Assembly (NCBI GenBank): GCA_035632695.1 | Contig: DASQGG010000032.1 | Location: forward strand, 1-46,538 | DNA: 46,538 nucleotides | Origin: Thermoplasmata archaeon | Lineage (GTDB): Archaea > Thermoplasmatota > Thermoplasmata > RBG-16-68-12 | Direction: 5' to 3' | Part shown: one piece after another, positions 1 through 6,582 of the stretch | How the letters are laid out: each line of letters opens with the position of its first letter | Numbering within the stretch: position 1 is the first letter of the stretch | Position numbers and translations under genes: made by a program | Notes under the pieces: generated by a model | Seen by the model: the letters and a program-made list of their open reading frames with translations, nothing else | Databases searched by the model: none | What the model was told of the DNA's origin: nothing

Positions 1-65
1 ATCGTCGGAGGGCCAAAGGGCTTAGAAGCTCCAGCACCCAAGAAGAGCATCAAGCCCAGAACCAT
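1..65 (-). CDS. Start of an exported or membrane protein, cut by the window edge
   Basis: An ATG at 65-63 on the minus strand opens a frame that runs off the left end of the window. The 21 visible residues begin MVLGLMLFLGAGASKPFG, a short hydrophobic run followed by Ala/Ser/Lys/Pro, like a signal peptide or membrane anchor. A TATA-like element (TTTATATC on the minus strand, about 94-102) lies roughly 33 nt upstream, in keeping with other starts here. Only the first residues are visible, so no family can be assigned. The reading rests on promoter spacing and hydrophobicity alone. Confidence 0.35.
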   Translation of the reverse strand, partial: MVLGLMLFLGAGASKPFGPPT

Positions 66-193
66 GCTTCCGACGTCTGCAACGGACCGCTGGGATATAA
101 ACCGAGTCTCCCGGTTGCACGACCTGTGTGCCCCGACTGTCGCCAGATTGTTCGTTGCGCATATCCTTTAAACCCGGTCACCAAACCGCCTGT

Positions 194-277
194 CGACGGC
201 CGCGGACGGCTCCCCCTCCCCGTGACGGGGCGCCGGAAGGACCCGCAACAGCGGGCCTGGGAGCCGTACCCTCTTTT
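194..277 (+). ncRNA. Candidate structured RNA with a three-way junction
   Basis: No credible coding frame fills 100-348. A TATA-like element (CCTTTAAAC, about 165-173) predicts a transcript starting near 194. The sequence then folds: a 9-bp perfect stem pairs 206-214 with 259-267, and inside it are two 5-bp hairpins, 218-222/226-230 (loop TGA) and 242-246/251-255 (loop AACA). The joining strand at 231-241 is purine-rich. A T-run follows at 274-277, as in archaeal intrinsic termination. The downstream gene arcC has its own promoter at about 313-320, so this looks like a separate transcript. No known RNA family was recognised. GC-rich DNA folds easily by chance, so this is tentative. Confidence 0.35.
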
Positions 278-312
278 CCCGCATGGAGTGGGGGTTACTA
301 GACACCTAAGAT

Positions 313-320
313 TCTTATAG
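313..320 (+). promoter_or_regulatory. TATA-like element of carbamate kinase
   Basis: TCTTATAG is centred about 32 nt upstream of the ATG at 349 in an otherwise GC-rich stretch, matching the spacing of a leaderless archaeal promoter. Confidence 0.45.
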
Positions 321-348
321 GGTCGTCCGAATAGCGCGCACTTCTCCC

Positions 349-1302
349 ATGCCGGCGAAGCAGCTCGTCGTGGCCATTGGCGGCAACGCGATCCAGCCCC
401 CCGGGGACGGGGGCACCGCGGACGCGCAGCGCCATCGGATCGAGGAGACCGCGGCGAAGCTCGCGGACCTCGTGCAATCGGGCCACGACCTCGTCGTCAC
501 GCACGGCAACGGGCCCCAGGTGGGCAACATCCTGCTCCAGAACGAGGAGGCCCGCGACCTCGTTCCGGCCATGCCGCTCGACGTGTGCGGCGCAGAGAGC
601 CAGGCGCAGGTCGGCTACCTGCTCGCGCAGGCCCTGCACAACGAGCTCGCGGTCCGGCGCGTCGAGCGCGGCGTCGTCGTCCTCGTCACGCAGACCCTCG
701 TGGACGGGAACGACCCCGCGTTCAAGGACCCGACGAAGCCCATCGGGCCTCTGTACACGCGGGAGTCGGACCTGATCGTGAAGCGCGCGAAGGGCTGGAA
801 GCTCGTCGAGGACCAGGCCCGGGGAGGCTGGCGGCGCGTCGTGCCGTCGCCGCAACCCATCGACATCATCGAGAAGGACACGATCCGCCGGCTCGTCCGC
901 GACGGGGACGGCCACGTCGTGATCTGCGCGGGCGGTGGCGGGATCCCCGTGGTCCGCCGGGGCGGCCGCCTCGTGGGCGTCGAGGCGGTGATCGACAAGG
1001 ACCTCGGCGCGGCGGTCCTCGCGCGCGTCCTGGGATGGAAGGTCCTCCTGATCGCCACGGACGTGGAGAAGATCGCCCTCGGCTTCGGGCGGCCGACCCA
1101 GCGTTTCCTGGAGCACATGACCGTCGCGGAGGCGAAGAAGCATCTTGCCGAGGGACAGTTCCCTCCGGGTTCCATGGGACCCAAGGTCCAGGCCGCCATC
1201 GACTTCTTGGAAACCGGCGGCGAGGTCGCCGTGGTCACGGACCTGGAGCACCTCGCGGACGCCGCGGACGCGAAGGCGGGCACGCGGATCACGAACGCCT
1301 AG
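349..1302 (+). CDS. arcC: Carbamate kinase
   Basis: A 317-residue amino acid kinase family protein of normal length for carbamate kinase, which interconverts carbamoyl phosphate plus ADP with ATP plus carbamate in the cytoplasm. The N-terminus VVAIGGNAIQ is the kinase glycine loop, followed by THGNGPQVGN and QAQVGYLLAQAL, both typical of ArcC. ICAGGGGIPV near residue 190 and the EAVIDKDLGA segment belong to the nucleotide-binding half. PPGSMGPKVQAA near residue 285 is a family hallmark. No arginine deiminase or ornithine carbamoyltransferase gene lies nearby, so an arginine deiminase pathway role cannot be inferred. It may instead serve carbamoyl phosphate turnover from purine or cyanate degradation. 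The function is well supported; the pathway is not. Confidence 0.93.
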   Translation: MPAKQLVVAIGGNAIQPPGDGGTADAQRHRIEETAAKLADLVQSGHDLVVTHGNGPQVGNILLQNEEARDLVPAMPLDVCGAESQAQVGYLLAQALHNELAVRRVERGVVVLVTQTLVDGNDPAFKDPTKPIGPLYTRESDLIVKRAKGWKLVEDQARGGWRRVVPSPQPIDIIEKDTIRRLVRDGDGHVVICAGGGGIPVVRRGGRLVGVEAVIDKDLGAAVLARVLGWKVLLIATDVEKIALGFGRPTQRFLEHMTVAEAKKHLAEGQFPPGSMGPKVQAAIDFLETGGEVAVVTDLEHLADAADAKAGTRITNA

Positions 1303-1357
1303 CCGCGCAAGCTTCTTGCCCTGGGTCGCCCATGGCGCGCGACGTCGGGGGAGACTC

Positions 1358-2137
1358 GTGGCGAGGCCCGTCCGTCGCTGGTGGGAATCGTTCTTCGGCC
1401 CCGACTACCTGAAGCAGTACGAGCACACCCTCGCGCGCACGGGCGAGGAGGTCGACGGGATCGAGAAGATCCTCCATCTCGGGAAGGGGAGCCGGATCCT
1501 CGACCTCGCGTGCGGCGCGGGGCGGCACTCCATCGAGCTGGCCAAGCGGGGCTACGCGGTCACGGGATTCGATTACTCCGAGGACCTGCTGCACCGCGCC
1601 CGGGCGGACGCGAAGCGCGCGAAGGCCCGTGCGACCTTCGTGCGGGGAGACATGCGGGACCTCCGGTTCCGCGGCGCCTTCGACGCGGTGATCAACATGT
1701 TCTCCTCGTTCGGGTATTTCGACACGGTCCGGGAGGATCGCAAGGTCCTGGAGGGCGTCGCGCACGCCCTGAAGCCCCGCGGCAAGTTCCTCATGGAGCG
1801 GTTCAATCGGGAGTCCCTGGCGTACGAGCTCCCGCTCCAAGGTTGGCGGGTCGGGGAGGACGGCAGCGTCGTGCTCCAGGAGGACACGTTCGACGTGCTC
1901 CTCGGCCGCTACGACACGCGGCAGATCGTGATTGACCGGGAGGGCACGCGGGAGCACCGCGGATCCGTGCGGGCGTACACGCTCCCGGAGCTCAAGGAGC
2001 TGTTCGACGCGGCGGGGCTGCCTATCCATCGCGTGCTCGGCGGCCTCGACCTCTCCGCATACCGCGCGCGGAGTCGCCGGCTCGTCCTGTACGCGGTCAA
2101 GGGACTTGAGCCGGAGAGCATCCGGACCATGTGGTGA
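1358..2137 (+). CDS. Class I SAM-dependent methyltransferase
   Basis: A 259-residue cytoplasmic protein with a Rossmann-type methyltransferase core. Motif I is ILDLACGAGRHS (about residues 48-59), followed by an acidic strand end GFDYSEDLL and the motif-II-like GDMRDL and DAVINMFSSFGYF. The C-terminal part has RAYTLPELKELFDAAGL, typical of small-molecule methyltransferases of the Methyltransf_25 type. The frame stays open well upstream inside arcC, but homology begins at WWESFFGPDYLKQY. I therefore chose the GTG at 1358, which has a purine-rich GGGGGAG element about 6 nt upstream. It follows arcC by 55 bp on the same strand. The substrate is unknown; the glycine/sarcosine-type family is possible but not shown. 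Confidence 0.82.
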   Translation: MARPVRRWWESFFGPDYLKQYEHTLARTGEEVDGIEKILHLGKGSRILDLACGAGRHSIELAKRGYAVTGFDYSEDLLHRARADAKRAKARATFVRGDMRDLRFRGAFDAVINMFSSFGYFDTVREDRKVLEGVAHALKPRGKFLMERFNRESLAYELPLQGWRVGEDGSVVLQEDTFDVLLGRYDTRQIVIDREGTREHRGSVRAYTLPELKELFDAAGLPIHRVLGGLDLSAYRARSRRLVLYAVKGLEPESIRTMW

Positions 2138-2191
2138 TCGCGGACCCCAGGAATCTTTTTCTCGGGCCGCGGGCTGTCTCCGATCGCACGG

Positions 2192-3298
2192 ATGGCGACG
2201 ATCGAGGAGCAGATCAAGTCCATCGAGGACGAGATCCAGAAGACGCCGTACAACAAGGCGACCCAGCACCACATCGGGAAGCTCAAGGCGAAGGTCGCGC
2301 GGCTCAAGGCGGAGCAGGAGCTCCGCCGACTGAAGTCCGGCGGCTCGGGCGTCAGCTACGCGGTCAAGAAAAGCGGGAACGCCACGATCGGCCTCGTCGG
2401 GTTCCCGAGCGTGGGCAAGTCGACCCTGCTCAACCAGATCACGGACGCGGAGAGCAAGGTGGGGTCCTACGACTTCACCACGATGGACGTGATCCCCGGG
2501 GTCCTCGACCACCGCGGGGTCAAGATCCAGGTCCTCGACATGCCCGGCCTGATCCGCGGTGCGTCCAAGGGCCGCGGCCGCGGTCGCGAGGTCCTTTCCG
2601 TGGCCCGCGCGTGCGACCTCATCGTCCTCATGATCGACGTGTTCGAGACGAACGTCCAGGTGCTCACGGAGGAACTCTACCTTGCGGGGATCCGCCTGAA
2701 CGAGCGGCCGGCGGACGTCACCTTGGCGAAGGCGAACCGCGGCGGCCTGACCGTGAACACCACGGTCAAGCTCACGAAGATGGACAAGGAGATGATCGAG
2801 GACGTGTGCCGTGAGTGGGGCTACCTGAACGGCGTGGTCGTCGTCCGGCAGGACGTCACGGAGGATCAGCTCATCGACGTGCTCGCGGGGAACCGCGTGT
2901 ACACGAAGGCGCTCGTCGTCGTGAACAAGATCGACCTCGTCGGGCAGGACTACCTCAAGGCCCTCCAGGCCAAGCTCAGCGGTTGGAAGCTCCTGCCCAT
3001 CTCCGCGGAGAAGGAGATCGGGCTCACGAAGCTCAAGGATGAGATCTACGACACCCTTCGGTTCATGCGCGTCTTCCTCAAGCCGCAGGGCATGGAAGCG
3101 GACATGGCGGAGCCGCTCATCGTGAAGGAGCATTCCGACGTGGGCATGGTGTGCGACTCGATCCACCGCGACTGGCGCCGGCGGTTCCGGTACGCGAACG
3201 TCTGGGGCGCGAGCGCCCAGTTCCCCGGCCAGAAGGTGGGGCTGGACCACGTCCTGCGGGATTCCGACGTCCTCACGATCATCCTCCGCAAGGGCTGA
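2192..3298 (+). CDS. DRG-family GTP-binding protein with TGS domain
   Basis: A 368-residue Obg/DRG-type GTPase, matching archaeal and eukaryotic DRG (Rbg) in length. It starts with a helical coiled region (residues 1-60) rich in Lys/Glu. The G1 loop is GFPSVGKSTL (about residue 68), G3 is DMPGLI, G4 is NKID and G5-like SAEKE follows. A basic GRGRGRE segment follows G3, as in DRG proteins. The last 75 residues, ending SDVLTIILRKG, form the TGS domain. DRG proteins bind ribosomes and act in translation; that role is family knowledge. A T-rich element (AATCTTTTT, about 2152-2160) lies about 34 nt upstream of the ATG. Confidence 0.92.
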   Translation: MATIEEQIKSIEDEIQKTPYNKATQHHIGKLKAKVARLKAEQELRRLKSGGSGVSYAVKKSGNATIGLVGFPSVGKSTLLNQITDAESKVGSYDFTTMDVIPGVLDHRGVKIQVLDMPGLIRGASKGRGRGREVLSVARACDLIVLMIDVFETNVQVLTEELYLAGIRLNERPADVTLAKANRGGLTVNTTVKLTKMDKEMIEDVCREWGYLNGVVVVRQDVTEDQLIDVLAGNRVYTKALVVVNKIDLVGQDYLKALQAKLSGWKLLPISAEKEIGLTKLKDEIYDTLRFMRVFLKPQGMEADMAEPLIVKEHSDVGMVCDSIHRDWRRRFRYANVWGASAQFPGQKVGLDHVLRDSDVLTIILRKG

Positions 3299-3348
3299 GG
3301 GACGCCGGCTCGCCAACATCAAGTAGGGTCTCGTGGATTCCGGGGTCC

Positions 3349-3849
3349 GTGTGGGCCGCGGATGTGATGACGCGGGACCTCGTCACCCTGACCCCGGACA
3401 TGACCCTCGAGGTGGCGGCGGAGCGCCTCGTGCAGCGGGCGATCAGCGGAGCCCCGGTGGTCGATGCGCGCGGACGTCTCCTCGGGATTCTGAGCGAGTC
3501 GGACATCCTCCGACATCTCAAGCAGCTCGCGGAGGAGACCTTGGGCAAGCGGTACCTGACGAGCCAGGTGCACGCCTTGGACCTGCTCGCGTTCCTGGGA
3601 GAGCGCGAGCACGTCGCGGTCGAGGAGGTCTACCGCCGTCTGCGAGCCTCGAAGGTCTCCGAGGTGATGACGAAGCACGTCGTCGCGATGAAGCCCACGG
3701 ACACCCTGGAGTCCGTGGCCGCGGCCATGATCGAGCACGACGTGAACCGCCTCCCCGTGGTGGACGCGGGCCGGGTCGTCGGGATCATCACGCGGGCGGA
3801 CCTGGCCCGGGTGCTCGCGACGGGCCGCGCGGACATCCCCCGCCTCTGA
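3349..3849 (+). CDS. Two-CBS-domain protein
   Basis: A 166-residue protein made almost entirely of a CBS pair. The first repeat is AADVMTRDLVTLTP...GILSESDILRHL, the second SEVMTKHVVAMKPTDT...GIITRADLARVL. They are joined by a longer helical linker of about 45 residues (LAEETLGKRYLTSQV onward). CBS pairs bind adenine nucleotides or SAM and regulate partner proteins; no catalytic domain is attached here. The frame is open far upstream through the DRG gene, so I took the GTG at 3349, which places MWAADVMTRD at the normal N-terminal position. An ATG at 3367 would remove the first strand. The partner is unknown. Confidence 0.82.
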   Translation: MWAADVMTRDLVTLTPDMTLEVAAERLVQRAISGAPVVDARGRLLGILSESDILRHLKQLAEETLGKRYLTSQVHALDLLAFLGEREHVAVEEVYRRLRASKVSEVMTKHVVAMKPTDTLESVAAAMIEHDVNRLPVVDAGRVVGIITRADLARVLATGRADIPRL

Positions 3850-3860
3850 GGCAGTTGCCG

Positions 3861-6170
3861 CTACGCGAGCCGGTGCATCCGCCGCAGGTCCGGCTCGAAG
3901 GGTTTCAGCTCCTCGGGGATCGAGACGCCGGAGAGTTCGAGGTTCAGGCTCAGCCCCTTCTCCCGCTTGCGCTTCCAAATCTCCGAGTTGAAGGCCACGA
4001 GCGGTTCCGTGAGCTCGAGCCGCGACGCCGGGATCCCGTCGCGGGGCAGGGGCAGAACCTCGGCGTGTACGCTGCCCCCGTACGCCTCGCGCCAGATCAG
4101 GTCCGTGGAGAAGGGCGCGATGGGCGCGAGGACCTGCAAGAGCCCGCGCAGGCACGTGTGGAGCGTCCAGACCGCACCCGCGTCACCTTCGTAGGCGCGG
4201 GCCTTGACCATCTCGACGTAGTGGGGCGCGAAGAGGTTCCAGAGAAAATCCCGAGCGCGATTGGACGGGAGGAACAGGTTCAGTTCTTCGTACGCGCCCC
4301 GTGCGTCCTCGATGAGGCGGTTGAGCTCCGCGAGGATCCACTCGTCGGCGGGAGAGAGCTTCCCGGCATGGGGCTCCGGGAACGAGGAGACAAACCGCGC
4401 GATGTTCCAGAGCTTCGTGAGGAACTTCCCCGCGCCGCCGATCTTGTCCACGTTGATGCGGAAGTCGTCCCCAGGGTTCGTCTCGCTCGCCGCGAAGAAG
4501 CGGATCGCGTCGGCCCCGTGCTTGCGGATGTAGGGCCAGGGGTCGATTACGTTGCCGAGGGTGCGGTGCATGGCGCGCCCGTGCGCGTCGAGGCCGAGGC
4601 CGTGGATGAACACCGTCTGGAAGGGCTTCGAGCGCCGCACGAGCCAGGACTTCAGCGTCGTGTAGTAGAGCCAGGTCCGGACGATCTCGCGCCCCTGCGG
4701 TCTCAGGCTCACGGGGAAGTTCGCGGCGAAGAACGTGGCGTCGCTGCGGTAGCCGGAGACGAAGAGGTTCGAGCAGCTCGAGTCCATCCAGGTGTCAAAC
4801 ACGCGGTCCTCGCCGACGAAGGCCTTGCCCTTGCACTTGGGGCACGCTGTGAAGGGCGCGGGGTCCTTCCAGGGCCGGTAGTACTTTCCCGGAGGGGGCG
4901 CGAGGGCCTCGCCGCACTTCTTGCAGTACCAGAGGGGGATCTCCGTGTGGTAGTAGCGGCGGCGGGAGATGGGCCAGTCGATCGTGAGGGAGTCGATCCA
5001 GTCCAGGAGGAGCTGCCGATGCCTCGCCGGATGGAAGTCCATCGCGTTTGCGAGCTTCTTCAGCTCGTCGCGGAACTCGAGCTGCTTCAGGTACCAGGCG
5101 TCCGAGGAGATGAACTCGATCGGCGTCTGGCATCGGGAGCAGATCGGCGTCTTGTGGGCGAGGGGCTCGACCTTCTCCAGGGCGCCGTGGGCCTTGAGCT
5201 CCTCGATCGCCTTGGCGCGGGCCGCCTCGATCTTGAGCCCCTTCAGCGAGCCCGCGGCCTCGGTCATGCGCCCGCGCTCGTCGATCGCCTTGACGGGCTC
5301 GAGGCGCAGCTCGCGGAACACCACGAGGTCGACGTTGTCGCCGTAGGAGCAGATCATGGCTGCGCCGCTTCCGAACTCCGGCCTCGCCATCGCGTGGGCC
5401 ACGACGGGCACGCTGCGGCCGACGAGGGGGACCTTCGCGGTCTTCCCTTGGATCGCCCGGTAGCGCTCGTCGTCCGGATGGACGATGACTGCCCGGCAGG
5501 CCGCCAGCAGCTCGGGCCGCGTCGTTGCGATGGGCAGATGGCCGCCGCCCTCCAGTAGGAACTGCATCCAGACGAGCTGGGACGGCCGGTCCTCGTACTC
5601 GATGTCCGCCTCCGCGAGGGGCGTCTCGTCGTGCGGGCACCAGAACGTGGGCCGCTCGCCGCGGTAGAAGAGGCCGCGGGGCCAGAGTTCCAGGAAGACG
5701 GCCTGGCTGTACGCGCGGTACGCGTCGGAGTCCGTGAAGTACACGTGGTCGAAGTCCGCGGACATCCCGGCCCGGTGGGCGAGTTCGAGGAGCCCGTTCC
5801 CGATCGCCTCGATCTCCCTGCGGCACTCCGCGATGAACGCCTCCCGGTCCCAGAGGTGGAGCGGCTTCCCGGACTTCTTCTCGACCGTGCGCTCGATGTT
5901 GATCCCGTTCCGGTCGAGGCCGAAGGGGAAGAGGACGGCCTTCCCGAGCATGCGCTGGGCGCGGGCGAGCATGTCGATCATCGAGTACGCCATGACGGCG
6001 CCGATGTGCCACGATCCGCTGGGGTACGGCGGCGGCGTGTCGATCACGTAGACGGACTGCCCCGTCCTGGGGGCGAAGCGATACAGCTCGGGCTCCCGGG
6101 CCCACGTGGCCAGGAGGGACTCCTCGAGCTTGGGATCCCAGTTTGTCTCCCGGAGCTTCGGCTCCGCCAT
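3861..6170 (-). CDS. valS: Valyl-tRNA synthetase (archaeal type)
   Basis: A class Ia aminoacyl-tRNA synthetase of 769 residues that charges tRNA-Val. The N-terminus reads VYVIDTPPPYPSGSWHIGA, the HIGH-motif region. A CP1 editing domain follows, with WCPHDETPLAEADIEYED and the editing motif ATTRPELLAACRAV. WCKK-type cysteines (YCKKCGEA, CPKCKGKA) mark zinc knuckles. VGEDRVFDTWMDSS precedes the catalytic second half. Both class I signatures are unusual: HIGH is HIGA near residue 55 and KMSKS is AMHRT (in GRAMHRTLGN) near residue 532. I start at the ATG at 6170, about 31 nt from the TATA-like TTTTATGG at 6195-6202. An upstream ATG at 6197 lies inside that element. It is the only ValRS seen and the core is otherwise intact. 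Confidence 0.9.
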   Translation of the reverse strand: MAEPKLRETNWDPKLEESLLATWAREPELYRFAPRTGQSVYVIDTPPPYPSGSWHIGAVMAYSMIDMLARAQRMLGKAVLFPFGLDRNGINIERTVEKKSGKPLHLWDREAFIAECRREIEAIGNGLLELAHRAGMSADFDHVYFTDSDAYRAYSQAVFLELWPRGLFYRGERPTFWCPHDETPLAEADIEYEDRPSQLVWMQFLLEGGGHLPIATTRPELLAACRAVIVHPDDERYRAIQGKTAKVPLVGRSVPVVAHAMARPEFGSGAAMICSYGDNVDLVVFRELRLEPVKAIDERGRMTEAAGSLKGLKIEAARAKAIEELKAHGALEKVEPLAHKTPICSRCQTPIEFISSDAWYLKQLEFRDELKKLANAMDFHPARHRQLLLDWIDSLTIDWPISRRRYYHTEIPLWYCKKCGEALAPPPGKYYRPWKDPAPFTACPKCKGKAFVGEDRVFDTWMDSSCSNLFVSGYRSDATFFAANFPVSLRPQGREIVRTWLYYTTLKSWLVRRSKPFQTVFIHGLGLDAHGRAMHRTLGNVIDPWPYIRKHGADAIRFFAASETNPGDDFRINVDKIGGAGKFLTKLWNIARFVSSFPEPHAGKLSPADEWILAELNRLIEDARGAYEELNLFLPSNRARDFLWNLFAPHYVEMVKARAYEGDAGAVWTLHTCLRGLLQVLAPIAPFSTDLIWREAYGGSVHAEVLPLPRDGIPASRLELTEPLVAFNSEIWKRKREKGLSLNLELSGVSIPEELKPFEPDLRRMHRLA

Positions 6171-6194
6171 GGTCCTGTCGGAGAGCGCGGGGGC

Positions 6195-6202
6195 CATAAA
6201 AG
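6195..6202 (-). promoter_or_regulatory. TATA-like element of valS
   Basis: Minus-strand TTTTATGG sits about 28-31 nt upstream of the ATG at 6170. It overlaps the alternative ATG at 6197, which argues against that longer start. Confidence 0.45.
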
Positions 6203-6268
6203 GCTTGTTCCGCGGCGCCCCGACGGGGATTCGGCCACCCCGCCGGAAGGTACAAGCCCTCCCGCGAT

Positions 6269-6288
6269 ATACCTCTACTTAGAGGTAT
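6269..6288. repeat. Perfect 9-bp-arm palindrome, copy 1 of 3
   Basis: Arms ATACCTCTA and TAGAGGTAT are separated by CT. The copy sits between a TATA-like element (GATATA, about 6265-6270) and the ATG at 6292, and so would overlap the start region of that gene, where a repressor operator would be expected. Related copies lie at 6527-6546 and 32628-32647. Confidence 0.75.
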
Positions 6289-6291
6289 GAA

Positions 6292-6540
6292 ATGGAGATC
6301 GGGTGCGGGGCGCGGATCCGCGACTTCGACGGACGGCGGTACTTCTACTTCTGGCACTACGAGCGGGACGGCGGACGGTCCGTGCGCCGCGAGGACTACG
6401 TGGGCCGCGTGGAGGCGGAGCGGTCGCGGAGCGAGCTGCTTCGGCGGATGCTCGCCTACCACCGCCGGGCCGAAGGCGAGTTCGCGAGGAGGCGGGCCGC
6501 GATCGAGCGGCTCGTCGCGGGGCCGCGTACCTCCGAGTAG
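6292..6540 (+). CDS. Small basic protein of unknown function, bracketed by palindromes
   Basis: An 82-residue protein that I do not recognise. The N-terminal half is aromatic (GRRYFYFWHYERDGGRSVRR followed by EDYVGR), a pattern seen in short strand-rich DNA- or RNA-binding proteins. The C-terminal half is a strongly charged Arg/Glu helix (AERSRSELLRRMLAYHRRAE, then EFARRRAAIERLV). The ATG at 6292 lies about 25 nt after a TATA-like element, with palindrome copy 1 between them. Copy 2 overlaps the last codons and stop. The gene is divergent from valS. The enclosure by two copies of one palindrome suggests autoregulation or a small mobile unit; neither is proven. Codon use looks like that of the neighbours. 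Confidence 0.6.
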   Translation: MEIGCGARIRDFDGRRYFYFWHYERDGGRSVRREDYVGRVEAERSRSELLRRMLAYHRRAEGEFARRRAAIERLVAGPRTSE

Positions 6541-6546
6541 AGGTAC
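6527..6546. repeat. Palindrome, copy 2 of 3 (imperfect)
   Basis: Arms GTACCTC(CG) and TAGAGGTAC around AG. Seven outer pairs match and the two innermost differ from copy 1. It overlaps the last three codons and the stop of the 6292-6540 gene. Confidence 0.65.
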
Positions 6547-6582
6547 ACCCGAGCGGGGCGCCCTGGCGACGACGCACTCTGC

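Noticed and set aside
206-267. Cobalamin riboswitch
   Set aside because: CCCGCAAC matches part of the core, but the rest of the conserved set is missing and no cobalamin gene follows.
1289-3322. A 677-codon minus-strand frame antisense to the methyltransferase and DRG genes
   Set aside because: The composition is that of a shadow frame, and both overlapping genes on the plus strand have clear motifs.
3333-5558. A 741-codon plus-strand frame over the CBS gene and valS
   Set aside because: It has no recognisable domain, whereas valS on the other strand has class I synthetase motifs.
6195-6197. Upstream ATG start for valS
   Set aside because: It falls inside the TATA-like element; the ATG at 6170 has the right spacing.
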